NCBI GenBank assembly: GCA_015501055.1
Contig: JADNYV010000009.1
Location: forward strand, 62,001-126,000
DNA length: 64,000 bases
DNA from: Mucidula mucida
Taxonomy: Eukaryota > Basidiomycota > Agaricomycetes > Agaricales > Physalacriaceae
Direction: 5' to 3'
Each line of letters begins with the position of its first letter. The stretch's first letter is position 1. A program made the position numbers and the translations under genes. Below are positions 44,780-56,965 of the stretch, in pieces. Under the pieces are notes generated by a model. The model had not been told where the DNA came from. It was given only the letters and a program-made list of their open reading frames with translations, and did no database searches.

Positions 44780-46510
44780 GCGTCGACTGACTTGAAGCTC
44801 ATTGATATCTCTCTTTATCCACAAGCACTGGACCACTCAACGGCGACCGTGAAGTACTTCAAGGGAGATCCTCTCGCCGCTATTGGAGACACGGTAATAA
44901 TCGTCTCTAGTGATTTTTGGGGCTGCCAGCCGGACACATTCCTGGCGGTAGTCACAACTTGCGACCGAATGGCACCTAGTCTGCCTGGTTCGTACAATCT
45001 CATTTGGTCTTTACTTTGGTCTGTATTCTTTATGACTTATTGGGGCGGCATACAGATATTACCAAGGGTAACGCGCGACGCACGGACTAATCGATATCGC
45101 CTAGCATGACCGGCGCATTTATGGCTACTAGGCGTAGCTAAGTATGTATACGACCGATATTGTGACTACGTCTCACTAGGTCATGGCCAAGAAGGCGCTT
45201 TCAAGTTAATAAGCGTGTAGTATTCCCATTTTCGCCTATAATGCTTACACATTGTGGTAGATTCATACCGGCTACTACACCCATCTTTCAGATTTCAAAG
45301 ATCGCTCTGGTCATGGCTCTTCTCATAGATAATGACCAGGACCTCAGGTGTCGTGCCCATTTGGTACGCCTCTGCATAAGTCACAGCGCCAAATCAGAGT
45401 TGAACAATTTTCTAGCAGAAAGAAAGAGATGTACCCGGGTGTAACATCTATCCGCTTATTACCACCACGCAGTGGAACGACCCCGTTGGACTTCTCTATC
45501 ACTTCCTCCACCACGTTCGACTTCCTGCAACCGCCCTCGTCTCTTCTACGCCTGATCACATCTCTGTGCCAGCGAACCCTCTCGCGGCGTGGTGGGATGA
45601 GAACTTGCGCGTACAGCTTGGGAGCCTCTTAATGCCTTGCCCGCTCATTCACGGTCGGCATACATCACTGGACGTTATGCCATGAATCGATGCATTACCG
45701 ATCGCGAGGGTAAAGTGGTGCCCATTTTGGATCTGTACTCAGTAGTTGGCACGGGAGTGAGCGTTATCCGTCAAGTTGGAGATCCGAAGCTTGATGGGTC
45801 AATTCGGCATGCTATGGCTGTAGTTGTGAAGATTACGGTCGTCCGTCATCTCCAGCGGATTATACCAGAGCTTGCGGTGCTCAAGGTACATAACACATGT
45901 TTGGCAGTGCACCGAATATGACTGACCGCGATTTGAACGACACAAAAGGTGCTGCTATAGCTAAAGGCGACTTATTGGGCCTTCCCATTCGTCTCTTCGC
46001 CCAGCTTCTTCTCGGACGGTGCACACTTGACTTACCGCCCGCCGCCGAATCGCTACTGGTGCAACATGTACATGGCCTAATCGCGAAAACAAGGTTTTCT
46101 TTGCTCAAATTGGTGATCATCGCAGCGCCTAGTTCAACGCGCCCATACTTCCCCAATCTCAACCGGTCATTGAGGCAATTGGGTGGCACGCATTTGCCTA
46201 TTCGCACGCGAAGGAGGCTAAGCTTCCGCAAGCCATCCTCAACGTGTATGAATGCGCTGTAATGAGACAAGATGCGGCATGGTACTCAGAAATGGGAATA
46301 ACGCGCGGCGAGCAACGTTTGCGAGAGGACAGGGCGGTTGACGCGATGCTACCGGATGTGGCAGTGCTCTTGGAAGGACTTGATGTGGCGGAGTATGTGA
46401 CGGCGCCTATTGTTTCGTCGGAGGCGTGGAAAGCGTACGCCGCCCAGTTGCCTACATTCGTTGCTGGCGATGGGATCAGTAGAGATAAATCTATTGAAAG
46501 GTACTTGTAG
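44780..46510 (+). pseudogene. Acyl-CoA dehydrogenase/oxidase-like gene, decayed
   Basis: Pieces of a fungal acyl-CoA dehydrogenase-like flavoprotein (the family that oxidises acyl-CoA thioesters) appear in order but not in one readable frame. They are SSDFWGCQPDTFLAV at about 44910, NDPVGLLYHFLHHVRLPATA at about 45480, ITGRYAMNRCITDREGKVVP at about 45665, GDLLGLPIRLFAQLLLGR with LDLPPAAESLLVQH at about 45965-46070, and an intact C-terminal frame (MYECAVMRQDAAWYSEMG; LLEGLDVAEYVTAPIV) ending at 46510. The block between about 45050 and 45440 lacks the expected middle. Some gaps may be introns, but the missing FAD-contact region and the fused F-box scrap upstream point to a pseudogene. Family call is moderate. 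Confidence 0.5.
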
Positions 46511-46908
46511 TTGCCAGCTTGGTCAAGAATTCATTGCGATATGGAATATGATTAACAGCCAAGACTAGTGACTGGAAGGAGGATGAAGAAAGAACCGGGC
46601 GAGGACAATTGTCAATGACAGGTGTTCCGAGGCGTTTATTCACAATCCCAAGGTACTTACATTACACTCTATGTATGACTTGGCTTACCCTTGATTCGAT
46701 AGATATACCGCAGACTATGAGATTGATGCTTATAGAAGACAACTAAAAACATCGAGGACGCATTCAAAGCGATAAAAACAGCAGGACAAATATTCTAAAA
46801 TCGACGGGATATACGGCAATTTGTCAAGTGCGTTTTATTACTGGTACAGAGCCCATAGCAATCCCTAGCTGACTCATACCACCTGCACTTTGCTGCCGGG
46901 ATTATCAG
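46511..46908. other. Convergent intergenic region
   Basis: About 400 bases between the acyl-CoA dehydrogenase-like remnant and the end of the minus-strand RNase H-like gene; AT-rich, with no recognisable feature. Confidence 0.4.
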
Positions 46909-48582
46909 TTAAAAACCATCATCAAGTACGATCACACATACCTCGACTGCAAATGCATCGAAACTTCCAAACTTCCAAATCTCGTTCAGCGATTGCCTGG
47001 CGCCTTTAGGAAGCCTGACTAGCTTCACAGCTTTGTGCTCTGATCGCGCATTCACCTCGCCGATGAGGTGAGGAAGATGATTCAGAAGCTCAGCGCTCCT
47101 GATGATTTCACTTTCACAGAGAACAAAAACAAACCTCAGGAGGCACAACCTTTTTTCCCATAGCCTGTTTGCATAAGCGTTTCGCAATATTGTGAGGTTG
47201 CTTGATGATATGGTTAAAGACGTTGTTCTTCTTTTGAGTGGTCGGTGTCGACTTCGAATTTGACACTTTCTTCTTTTTGTCATGGTGACTCGATGCGGCA
47301 GGCTCGTCAATCGCCTTGCGTTTGCTACCCTTTTCAACTCTACGTAGATCGTGCATGCGAAGGAGGGCGAGCAACTCTTTCAAAACGAGATTTTCCAGCG
47401 CACTGGTGGTTTCTGGCCTGCGTATACTCAGATTGGCCATCATCAAAGAAGAGAAGAAAAATTTCTTACCACGTCAAATTACTGTCTTCGAGCGCTGGGA
47501 TTAATGTTTCGCAGATCTCTGATAGTTTTTTTTAGCTGGGCGGACCAAGAAAGTCTCATATGAGAAGTGTAATACTGTGACGATCGCACAGGAGTAGAAT
47601 AATCGGAAGATGAGCTTCCTATGCGCGCTTTGGTGTTGTTCCCCTGGGGCGCATCTACGAAAACATGAGGAGGATAGAATTACGAATTGGCTACTAGTAC
47701 CTTTTTGTTGAATAGAGCGTGATTCCGTGTTTTGTGGCGGTTCCGAGGGCGCAGATGAAACATCGTTCGTATCCGCGGCCTCATTATCTCTTCGTGCCGC
47801 TTTGAGACAGTGCCGCGATTTCCGTAAACGCTTCACAGCTACATCCACGCGTGGAGAAGTGGGAGAAACCCCTTGAAGCGAAAGCGTGTATAGTTCTAGC
47901 AGTGTGACGGCATAAACGCGCTCATCGAATGATTTCAGCTCGGGTTCCAGGGGCACCTTGTCGCTCGTGCTAGCCCAGCCCGCAAGTGACATTGCACCAC
48001 TTTGGCCAGCGACTTCTCGGTGAGAAGGTACTAGAAGAACGGCAATCTCAATAGATGCTTGAGTCCGCGCATTTTCGATGAGCGCGTCGATGTAACGAAG
48101 CAAGGATTTATGCTCAATATCGCCCTCCCAGTCGTACTCCTTCCAACTTGGAAGGTTGACGGTGAGCCCTACGGTGAGTTGTGGTTGATAAAGCCCCAGA
48201 ACATTCGTAGAAGCAACATACACAGTGCAATATTGGGGTTGTCCGTCCTGATGGTGAAGTGGTTCCCGTCATGTGGTGCCGCGCTGCAGTCACTATTCGC
48301 GCCTAATTGCTCCAGAAACCGTATGACACCCTATTACAGAAGTTACGCCTGAGATACGGAGCTGGGAGGAATGCCCACATCGAGTCCTGCAGAATCTGTA
48401 TCTGTTACTGCATTTCCGCATCTAGCAGATATATTCCTGGAAATGGATGAAATTTTTATTACCGGTGTTGAGAGATGATCTGACGCGTACCTCGCGTCGT
48501 TTTGGCCCCAATACACGCCAACACCACCTCGAGCGTCGTCGCCATTCCAACATCCAGTGACATGGACGTTGAATGTTTGCAT
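46909..48582 (-). CDS. RNase H-fold protein with incomplete catalytic site
   Basis: The N-terminal exon reads FNVHVTGCWNGDDARGGVGV then YWGQNDARYASDHL, which matches the first strands of ribonuclease H1 except that the catalytic Asp (TDG motif) is replaced (VTGC). Later segments follow the RNase H order: GVIRFLEQLGAN, IRTDNPNIALYVAS, LPSWKEYDWEGDIEHKSLLR, YIDALIENAR and VLLVPSHREVAGQSGAMSLA. The central Asp (RTDN) and His (PSHRE) are present, but the final Asp of the usual GN..AD motif is not. A long basic C-terminal extension (KKKKVSNSKSTPTTQKKNN) follows across several exons. Two exon junctions near 48350-48480 do not join cleanly. Probably a pseudoenzyme or decaying gene; no retrotransposon sequence surrounds it. 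Confidence 0.55.
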
Positions 48583-48803
48583 CCTGTGACCGTTGAAAAC
48601 AAACCGCCGTTCGATCGGTTACTCGGCAGTCGGAGTTTGTCTGAACAGTGAAGGTTTCCCGATTGATCTGCTCGGCCGAATTCCTTGATATTTTATCTTA
48701 TCTCTCTGTCTTCCGACCAGCATCAGTCCAGCATCCATCGCGCAGTACGCCATGTCATCCTCTTTCATTTGGTTCCCCGACTCATTTATGTCCTCAGCAG
48801 GTT
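48583..48803. promoter_or_regulatory. Divergent promoter region
   Basis: A compact 221-base space between the minus-strand RNase H-like gene and the plus-strand F-box gene, presumably holding both promoters. A ttttatcttatctctctg pyrimidine-rich stretch at about 48690-48708 could include the F-box transcription start. Confidence 0.3.
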
Positions 48804-50392
48804 ATGTCAGGCGCCTGTACACGCTGCGGCTATAGTCCGTCGTCGGACACTGTCGACTCGTCCTGGCATGTCCTCGATGTACTGCGCTCGGGGCATATGC
48901 CACCAAGTGTCGCATCGTCGTGCATCCCAGACCGCGTCGCTGCGCTTCAGACCCGCGAAAGTCTGTTATTGGAAGATATCATGCACCTACAAATTCTTCT
49001 TCACCAGAAACGAAAAGAAATGGCAGCAACAAAGATCGAAATTCTGCAGACCGAGTCATTGGCGGCACCAATCCGTTCTATTCCCCCGGAAATCCTCCTC
49101 CAAATATTTTCTCTCGTACGAGAGGCCACCGCACCGCCGCGTAGGCTGACTTCGCTGTTCGAACTCGGTCACGTCTGCAAGTTGTGGCGGAAATTCTCCC
49201 GGGCGTCTCCCTCCTGTGGTCAGACATAGACCTAGTTGAGGTAGACGAAGTGATGTGTACGAATGGCATTGAAGAACAGCTTGTTCTTTCCAGTCCACGC
49301 CCACTTGATATTCGCATTTCCCTCGCTAGTGATGATTATTATCGCTGCCCCAACGCAGAGCAAATACAGAGAGTCCTGCCGGGTCATATGTCCCGGTGTC
49401 GCTCCCTTCATATGACCGTCATGTATAATTCTCTGTCGGCATTTTTGGAGGTGCTGGACCGCGCCCATTTAGGAGCCCTTGAAAGTCTGACAGTAACCTA
49501 TAACCAGGTGCACGAGGATCCGGACTTAGAGACTCTAAACCTTTTTCTTCACCCTCCCCTTCGTTCTCTTCATATGAACCTGCCCCTTGACTATTTCGGA
49601 GCGGTGAAGATTCACTGGCCATCGCTAACGTCTTTCGCGGGTCCGTTCCTGAATTCAGCATCATTCCTCCGATTCTTTACTTCAGCGCGGCAGCTTGTCG
49701 ACCTGCACATCATTTGTATCGGCGCCGACGAAGTTGCTGATGGCGCGCTTCAACATTCATTCGTTCACGAGAATCTACGTCGGCTGACGTTTGATTCATT
49801 CTGCGGCATCTCTCCTGCATTGGATAAAATATCCCTTCCACACCTGGAGGACCTGATTGCACAGGAAAGCTACAACGGCCACGTTACTTGTCGACGACGG
49901 TCATTTATTCACGGTAGCGGCTCATTGCCCCGCTTAGTCGAGCGATCGCAGTGTAAACTGAAAACTTTCTCACTCCTCGAACAGCATGATATTCCTCCCG
50001 AGATAATCACTTCCATTATCCGATTATCGAGCATCACTTCATTTCGAGTGCTTCTCGGCATGGCTCCGCATATGCTCGACAAAACGGCAGTATTCCTTGA
50101 CTTCCTCACCGTTACTGATACGCAAATATTTCTCCCTAGTCTGCGCGAACTGGAGCTCAAGTTTAACACTACGACTGATTGTCTGTTCATCAACGAAAGA
50201 CTGCCAATTATGATTCAGTCGCGGTGGGATGTTCGGAATGTTGTAGCCCGGCTCTCGAAATTGACATTGTTAATGGAGGAAGCTTTCGAGCCGCGTCCGG
50301 TATGCGGCACATCACAGTTGGCATTGTCGTTATTGGACCTCCAAGACCAAGGTCTTGAATTTCCTGGACGATGGAGTCGGAAGACGTGCTGA
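48804..50392 (+). CDS. F-box protein with N-terminal CxxC (apparent frameshift)
   Basis: The start MSGACTRCGYSPSSDTVD includes a CxxC pair. A helix (ILLHQKRKEMAATKIEI) leads to the F-box core APIRSIPPEILLQIFSLV and LFELGHVCKLW. At about 49187 the frame breaks. Loss of one G from a GGG run in the codons for W-R-E-I would restore EILPGVSLLWSDIDLVEVDE, after which about 400 codons of leucine-rich repeat-like sequence continue without interruption (for example SLTVTYNQVHEDPDLETL; LRRLTFDSFCGISPALDKIS). The long intact second half argues against old decay. A 5' remnant of a sister copy sits at 44.65 kb. Likely an SCF adaptor if the frame is real. Confidence 0.72.
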
Positions 50393-51874
50393 AAGAAGCA
50401 CGGGAGTATCGACAGCGCTTCTTGTAATTTCGATAGATATGTCATTTTCTCTTCTGCTCAACGCAGTCTCTTGCCTTTCTGTAGCCCAACTGTTCGTCAG
50501 TTCGTGCGTACTCCGCAGTTCCGCCGGGGCCATTGGCGGCGAGTTGTACACTGATAGTATTCATAGTACTCTATCACCCTTTCTATCTCTATGAGTACAC
50601 GTTGGTCCTGCTAGTGTCCAGATCATCGTTACAAGCTATGCGTGCCCTTTCGTAGTACATTCTCACTACTGAAGAAATTATTCATATCTTTCTTTCATCT
50701 CGTCGGCGACAGATGCCGATGTAGCGGGGAGACGTCTCGACAACGCGGCTAGGTGATCGCGAACTTGCATTGCTTCTCTAGAGGGCGATTATGATTCGGT
50801 TGGAACAATCAAATACCAGCAGACTCATAGTCTATGATCTCCAAAGACAGTGGCTTCAATGCGTCTAATCAGCCGGCGCAGGTTATGCAGTTTTGCTTAA
50901 CAGGCTGCAGGTTCTCTATCATCTCGGCAACTGCAATCCTTCCTTTGATGCGGACAAGCTGGCTGACTGTTCAGTAGGTGAGGCATTCTTTCTAAGAAGA
51001 TACTATGAGCACTGTGAGGTGTCCCAAAGGTACTTGAGACAGTTGAGAGGCGATTGGGCGTCCAGCCCACATAGTCCCGTATGCACGGCCTTTGGTGCCA
51101 TATAATGATATCTCTAGTTGGTCAGAAGGTTAGATAGCTGTAGACGAGCCACAGCACGTCGACAGAATTTATTCGAGTCCCATGCTTAGTGTATACCAGC
51201 GTCTGCAACTTCAAGATTGTTGGAGTAAATGTTGAACGATGAGTAGCGATTTTGGCTGGGGACGGCGGATGCAGCGCTTATGTCCAGAGATGATTTGAGA
51301 ATCTATCCTAGTACTCAGTCGTTGAATGAGAATCTTAGAGACAGCTGTCTTTCTCCTAGCGCGGGTATACACCTCAAAGTCCATCAATACATTATCTGCC
51401 TAGCTCTGCAGACTGCCGCCTCCCCAAAGCTCGTACGAATCTCAAAAATCCTGCATTCTTAGCCGCATGATGACGATCATGGAGGTTGTAGACTTCAAAT
51501 TTTGAGACTGTATTGCAGTTTAAAGTTAATAGACAGTGCTGTTGATGCTGTAACCTCGACGTACTGTCCCATTAGAATCTCTAGCTGACGCTCGTTAAGC
51601 TGTCATAGCCTAACTCTCGGCATTTGGCAAGAGACCGTTGTATGATTGCGTTTGGCCAGTACCATCTGACGAGGGCGTATGCGAAGGCGAGCCCGCATAT
51701 AGAAAAATTAGATACCCCGGGATTCACATACGAGCTCAGGCTCCCCCGGGGTTGACTTCGGATGCGATAGCAGAGGGCGTTGAGGAGCAATGATGGAGGT
51801 AACCTTTAACCGCTATATTTTCACACGAGATGCAGTGCAACATAGTCGCGCGAGCGCTAACTCAACAACTCAAA
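50393..51874. other. Intergenic, no recognisable gene
   Basis: About 1.5 kb with only short frames (for example 50893-51105 on the plus strand). No domain, repeat or terminal inverted repeat is recognised. Confidence 0.45.
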
Positions 51875-53190
51875 TTAGACGAGTACCAAAGGAAACTCAA
51901 GTGCCGGGCCGTATACGGAAAGAGAATCCTCTATAGTTGTCCGGAGAATCATTCCGTACACGCCTGAAAATGATTTCTTCGACCAGCGTATATTGATGCG
52001 CTTGAAAGGCGCTGTGCCCCAGCGCGAATGAACCATTTCCAGAAAGACGGATCCATTAAAATCCCAGCGCTCCGCGCAGTGCAAGCGAGGCACCAGTATG
52101 CCGCCGCCTTGGCTCATCTCCCGCAGCACAGTTCGTTGACCTCCCCATTTTCGTAATGAAGAACGGTGAGCGGCGCAGCGGAAATTTGAACCAAATGCAG
52201 GACTGCGGTAAAGGTGCTCGCGTCATCCCTTTCAATGCCTGGACCAAGCGTCTCATTTTTTACAGCGAGTGTTGCAAGGGAGGGAAGGATGAGATGTGTG
52301 ATGAGCTGTATGAGCGATAGTATACGGCCCGGCCGTTATCCGAAGTGATGAGAGACGCGTACATGTCACTGTAGGGAGCGCACTTTGAGAGCCAAACTCC
52401 AACCGCAGGCTGCATTCTTCCAACTTGGTCGCAGTCATTTCGTAGTTTGGTTTATCCTTGCGCCAGCCCGGATGGTCCAAACAGATGTATCTCTTCAATG
52501 CGAGAGGCAAAAGGGAAGAGAAAATTGGGAACCTGAAATGGCAGAACTCCCTGTTGGCTACTCCGAGGGGTTTGGCAGATGAAAACGTACAACTTTGACT
52601 GCCCGGCACGATTAAGCTGCCTTGCTAGCCGAGGGAGTTGAACAATGTCGAAGTCCCCGGTATCGAGAACGATATTTACTTTCGACAGGCGTGCTGAGGA
52701 CCGTTGTCCGCCACCTTTTACACACCAGCTCGATGTTCCGGAGGCTGCTGTAGTCCCGTGCGATGTCGAAGCGCCACCCCCTGAAAGTGTGTTGTATGGG
52801 GAAGTCTACGCAGACAGAGAATATCTGCGCCAAGATTTCATTCGGTAGACGCCGCGCAGGATGGAGCAGACTTTCCCTCTTCTGCCTCGCTTTTTCGATA
52901 CGCAGTCGTTCCTGGGTAAGAGCCTTGAGTTGCTCGTCGACACGAACTACCTGTGCCATTAGCTTGACACGGAGAACCCGCAATGCTATACTACAAGCGG
53001 CTGTTTGTTCCTGACAGTCAAGTCTGCAATCATTCCTCGGATGATACACTCCTCTACAGAGCTCGCAACGTCGTTGGTGCGGGAAAAACGTTGAAAATGT
53101 TGGAGCGTCAGATAGCGCTTCATAGTTCGTCGACGAGAGCTGGGGGATACCATGATTAGGACAAGGGCATCTTGTTTCCGCGCATAACAT
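51875..53190 (-). pseudogene. F-box gene with several frame breaks
   Basis: The N-terminal exon (from 53190) carries a cysteine-rich start (RRCELCRGVYHPRNDC), a helical segment VVRVDEQLKALTQERLRI and the F-box core HPARRLPNEILAQIFSVCVD with NIELVCKRWRTTVLSTP. Near 52680 the frame shifts to continue as VNIVLDTGDFDIVQLPRLAR and QLNRAGQSKLYVFICQTP. A further shift gives KLEECSLRLEFGSQSALPTV, and another gives FNGSVFLEMVHSRWG, the usual C-terminal 'F..MV.SRW' motif of this mushroom F-box group. The first break needs one added or two lost bases, unlike the single losses elsewhere. I treat this copy as a genuine pseudogene. Confidence 0.65.
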
Positions 53191-53680
53191 TCATCGTGCC
53201 AACGTGTCGAGGCTGTCTGGAAAGGACATTGATTCGACATATATTTTGGCTTTTCTGTGGCGAACCTAACATCCCAGGCACGTGAGTCAACTCTGCGCGT
53301 CAATGACAAGAACTGGTCAAGAAGACTGACAAGTAAAGAGAGACCCTGAATTTTTGCACAGCCACGGTCTCGCCTGCTTCTTGCGATCACCTGGCCGCGT
53401 TGTGTCCCCGACTCCTCGCTCGTTTTGTGCCATAGTACGGTCTACTGCGTAAGTCCATTTTTGCTCTGTTGGGTGTGAAAATCTTTCCAAAGCAGGAATC
53501 GGTGTTTGGTTAATTCCATGTAAGTTACTGACCATATGTTTTTGGAGTCTAGTACTAGTAGCTGGGAACCAACCTCAATCGGTCTTCTTTATCTCAGCTC
53601 CAAGATTTCGTTTCTATCATGTGGACAACCAGCTCGCGATACCTCCCTTCTTCCATGACATTCTCTTGTTCTTTCCTTCG
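53191..53680. promoter_or_regulatory. Divergent region between F-box relic and SDR copy 2
   Basis: About 490 bases between divergent genes. It presumably contains the SDR promoter; no specific element can be named. Confidence 0.3.
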
Positions 53681-54761
53681 ATGGCGTCCGGCGGTGTAGC
53701 AGCAGCGCTCTCCGATGCTAAACCCACCGAAACAGTCCTCTCTATATTCTCTTTGACGGGTCATGTGGTTATGGTCACAGGCGCCCACCGTGGTATTGGT
53801 CTGGAATGCGCATTGGCTCTCGCTGAAGCCGGCGCTATCGTTTACTGTGTCGACCTTCCAAACGATCCAGATGAGTCCTGGCTCAAGGTGCAACGCTATG
53901 CAGCCTCAGAAGTTCCCGGTATTGCCAAAGGCCGGTTGGAGTATGTCCAATGCGATGTGACGGACCAAAAGGCGATATGGGCGGTCGCAGAAGAGATTGC
54001 GACGAAGGAGCAACGCTTGGATATATGTGTGTGCTGCGCGGGAATTATAGCCAGCTCGCCTTGCTTGGATTACAGCGCTGAGGACTTTGACAAGGTGCGT
54101 TAGATCTTTCCGGTAATCTCTCTGTGAACCTCATCTTGAATGTATGTCTAGCTCATGAAGATAAATGTAAACGGAGTCTTATTTACCAGCCAAGCCGCCG
54201 GCCGTCAGATGAAGCGATTTGGGACGCCTGGCAGCATTATTATGATCGGGAGTATTGCAGGTAGCATCGCTATCGAGGTAAGCTTCCCTTGGTATACAAT
54301 GTTGTCTTGCGCATGCTAAACAAGTATTAGAACCAACAATGGATTGCGTACCATGCGAGCAAGTCTGCCGTTCTTCAGATGGCGCGCACGATGGCTATTG
54401 AACTTGCTCCTCATCATATCCGTGTTAACTCTCTGAGCCCCGGTTATATCGAGACCAAGTACGCTGTTCTATTTGTCTTTTATGACTTGCTTCCTTAGTG
54501 CCATCGTCTCCCGACCTCAGCATGACAAGCACCATCCTTGAGCTGAAACCTGAGGTTAGACGGGAAATGGAGAGCCAGAACCCAATGGGTCGCCTTGGGA
54601 AACCTGAGGAACTACGTGGCGCCATCCTGTGGCTTGCAGGGAACGCGTCGACATTCTGCACAGGTACTAAGTGGGTTATCTTATAATTTCTCTTGCTCTT
54701 GAGCCTGATTGTTGAATGCTATCGCAGTGTCGTAGTCGACGGTGGACACCGTGCATGGTAG
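53681..54761 (+). CDS. Short-chain dehydrogenase/reductase, copy 2
   Basis: Paralog of the SDR at 32026 with five exons at equivalent places (53681-54094, 54152-54277, 54331-54458, 54521-54670, 54728-54761). It retains VTGAHRGIGLECAL for cofactor binding, CVCCAGIIAS at the NNAG position, catalytic Ser in IMIGSIAGS, Tyr/Lys in YHASKSAV, and the end VVDGGHRAW. The N-terminal segment ASGGVAAALSDAKPTE is almost the same as in copy 1, showing a fairly recent common origin. A sorbose reductase- or polyol dehydrogenase-like role is inferred from motif similarity only. Exon 4 uses the acceptor at 54520; a nearer AG at 54497 would break the frame. Confidence 0.87.
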
Positions 54762-55491
54762 CAACTCCTAAGTTCCATGATCTATTTACGATGTAAGAAT
54801 TGAATCTCTGTAATCAGCACCTTATGCGGGAAGAACGGGGCTCAATTATTGCGATAATACTCGTTTCAGCTGAGGAGCCAAGTAGGCGTAGCTTGGGCTG
54901 CTATCATGGTGTGCCTACCATAACATTTTTGTAACACGAGTTCGCGATAGACCTCAGTGAGGCTTGAGAACTCCTGCCGTTCTTATCATCTATGAGGTTG
55001 TACTCAGCACATCCTCATCTTGGACCTTTGATACTCCTTTGATGCAAGATTGACGGTGGTTGGACGGTGGCTTGATCATGATCGTCCGATCGTTGCTCCT
55101 TTGTTCCTACCACCATGCAGCCACCACGTCAATCGCCTTTGTCTTTGTACAAGCTTAAGATCCGTGTTGAAAATCAAGTGTTCTGCTGGTTGGAACAAGC
55201 TGGACCCACTGTTTTCTGTTGTTCTGAATCGATGACTCGTTCCACTCCTAGCGGGCTGCAGGATTTGTTGTGGTTGTGGGTCCATGACCAACCGAGAACA
55301 AGCGCATCGCGGCAACAAAACAATGCCTCTCCCGAACAATAGGCGAACAAGCCTACTGCTGATCTTACCGAGACAACAGCCATGCTTCTTGTCCTCTCTT
55401 TGTTTTCCTTCCTTGTTTACAATCGAGCGTCTAGAATATAAGGCAGACAGGCTCCAAAAGAGCCACCACACAAAATTATAGCCCTGGTAGA
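54762..55491. other. Intergenic
   Basis: About 730 bases without a supported gene. Frames on both strands near 55080-55600 have no recognisable motif. A tataaggc string near 55437, about 55 bases before the split start codon of the next gene, could be a TATA box. Confidence 0.4.
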
Positions 55492-56803
55492 ATGTAAGTC
55501 TATCTAACACCCTCCTCCGACTTATGGCATGTTGATCATCTTTCGCGCTTACCCAGGCAAGGACCGTATGAATCTTATTTTCGACGTTTGCAACCTGGGA
55601 ACGCACACCTTCCTCGCGCTACGCCGACACCACCACGACACGTTCGCTTCGCACCTGCCGAAAATCGGATTTACATTCACCCCAACCAAATTCCGGATTC
55701 ATCGCCACAAAGTCAACTCTACGGCAGGCCCCATGAACCGTCTCGGACATCCACACCGAACAACAATCTATATAATTCTGCTGCTCCTCTTACATATCAC
55801 ACTCCGCTTCGACGACGTCCGTCAGTTCTTCATGCTGCACCAAGGCGCACGCCAATCGTTACTCCCGAAAATCATCTACGACAACACTATGCCTCGCGCC
55901 CCCAGCATTTAGACACTCCCTACCATCGGGTTCAGCGCCGTCCTGTCCGAGCACCTCTGCCAGTCCACAATATCCCGCCTATACCTGAAACGCAACCACG
56001 ACATCATGGTTCGCGCCCTCCCTACCCATATAGTCCTGTTCACCAGCGAACGCGACCCCAATCTCACTCTCAACCGACACATCGTAATCGAGATCGTCCA
56101 CGTCGACGCCCGGACCCCACTGTGACCAGGTATGAAATGCGACAGCCTCAACCGGATCGCTATCAGCTACCGCCGTCGGACTGGCGAATCGACTACTGTC
56201 CGCCCGGATATACCACTGCCAGCCAGAGCCCATGCAGCAAATTTGGAGCATGTCTCGCACAAGTCTGTCGTGCTTTCACTGGTCCGAAAAACTTGTTCTC
56301 CTCAGTATTCATACCCTACTTATCTATCATCTTTAGGACCAAGGATCGACGTGTTACTCTCAGCTAGTGGTCATCTGCATTGGGACCTACGGTTTCATTA
56401 CGATACTGTTCATTGGGACAAGGCCATTCAAGGGCGCGGCGCCCTCCGACGAGTAGCCATTTCGCCCAATCTCAGTCGTCTGTGTATCACTCACCCGCTC
56501 CTTCCTTGGAACATCGTCGTGAAGCGACGTCGATCGGAAGGCATACGTATTATTGACATTCTTCGCGCCATCTACGCTTGTCTTCATACGATGCTCCGCA
56601 CGAAAGACCTATGGAATCAGAAAATCACGACCGAACACCATGTGCGGATCCAAAATGCCGCGATTCTTCGAGATGGGATGGTCTCTAGGCAGCGCTGCGT
56701 CGACTTTCTGGAGGACAGGTATATGTTTGCTGGATTGGAGCCGATTGAAGATGATTTATTTCGCATGAAGACTACTTCGATGAGTGGTAGTAAATCTGTA
56801 TGA
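55492..56803 (+). CDS. DUF6699-like protein with proline/arginine-rich N-terminus; start codon split by an intron
   Basis: The best model starts with the bases AT at 55492-55493, an intron 55494-55556 (gtaagt...cccag), then the G that completes ATG, followed by QGPYESYFRRLQPGNAHLPR. Exons 55557-56281 and 56337-56803 continue in frame to about 397 residues. The N-terminal two thirds are low-complexity, rich in Pro, Arg, His and Gln (PPRHVRFAPAENRIYIHPNQ), and probably disordered. The C-terminal domain reads IDVLLSASGHLHWDLRFHYD, then HPLLPWNIVVKRRRSEGIRI and IDILRAIYACLHTML, the pattern of the mushroom domain DUF6699, whose function is unknown. No upstream in-frame ATG exists before a stop, which supports the split start. 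Confidence 0.7.
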
Positions 56804-56965
56804 CTTGTGCACGAACGACGAATAATAGTGACTGTTCATGAATACTGATCACACATTGCGTGGTGGCAAGAGAGGAAGAGAAATTGCTAACGGGATAGAA
56901 CAGGAAATTTACATTAGTACGGACCGATGCCAAACAGCGAGTCTCTGTGTGAACTCCGGTCGGGA

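Noticed and set aside
46909..48582. RNase H domain as part of a retrotransposon
   Set aside because: No reverse transcriptase, integrase, gag or LTR sequence nearby. The domain resembles cellular RNase H1 rather than the retroelement type.
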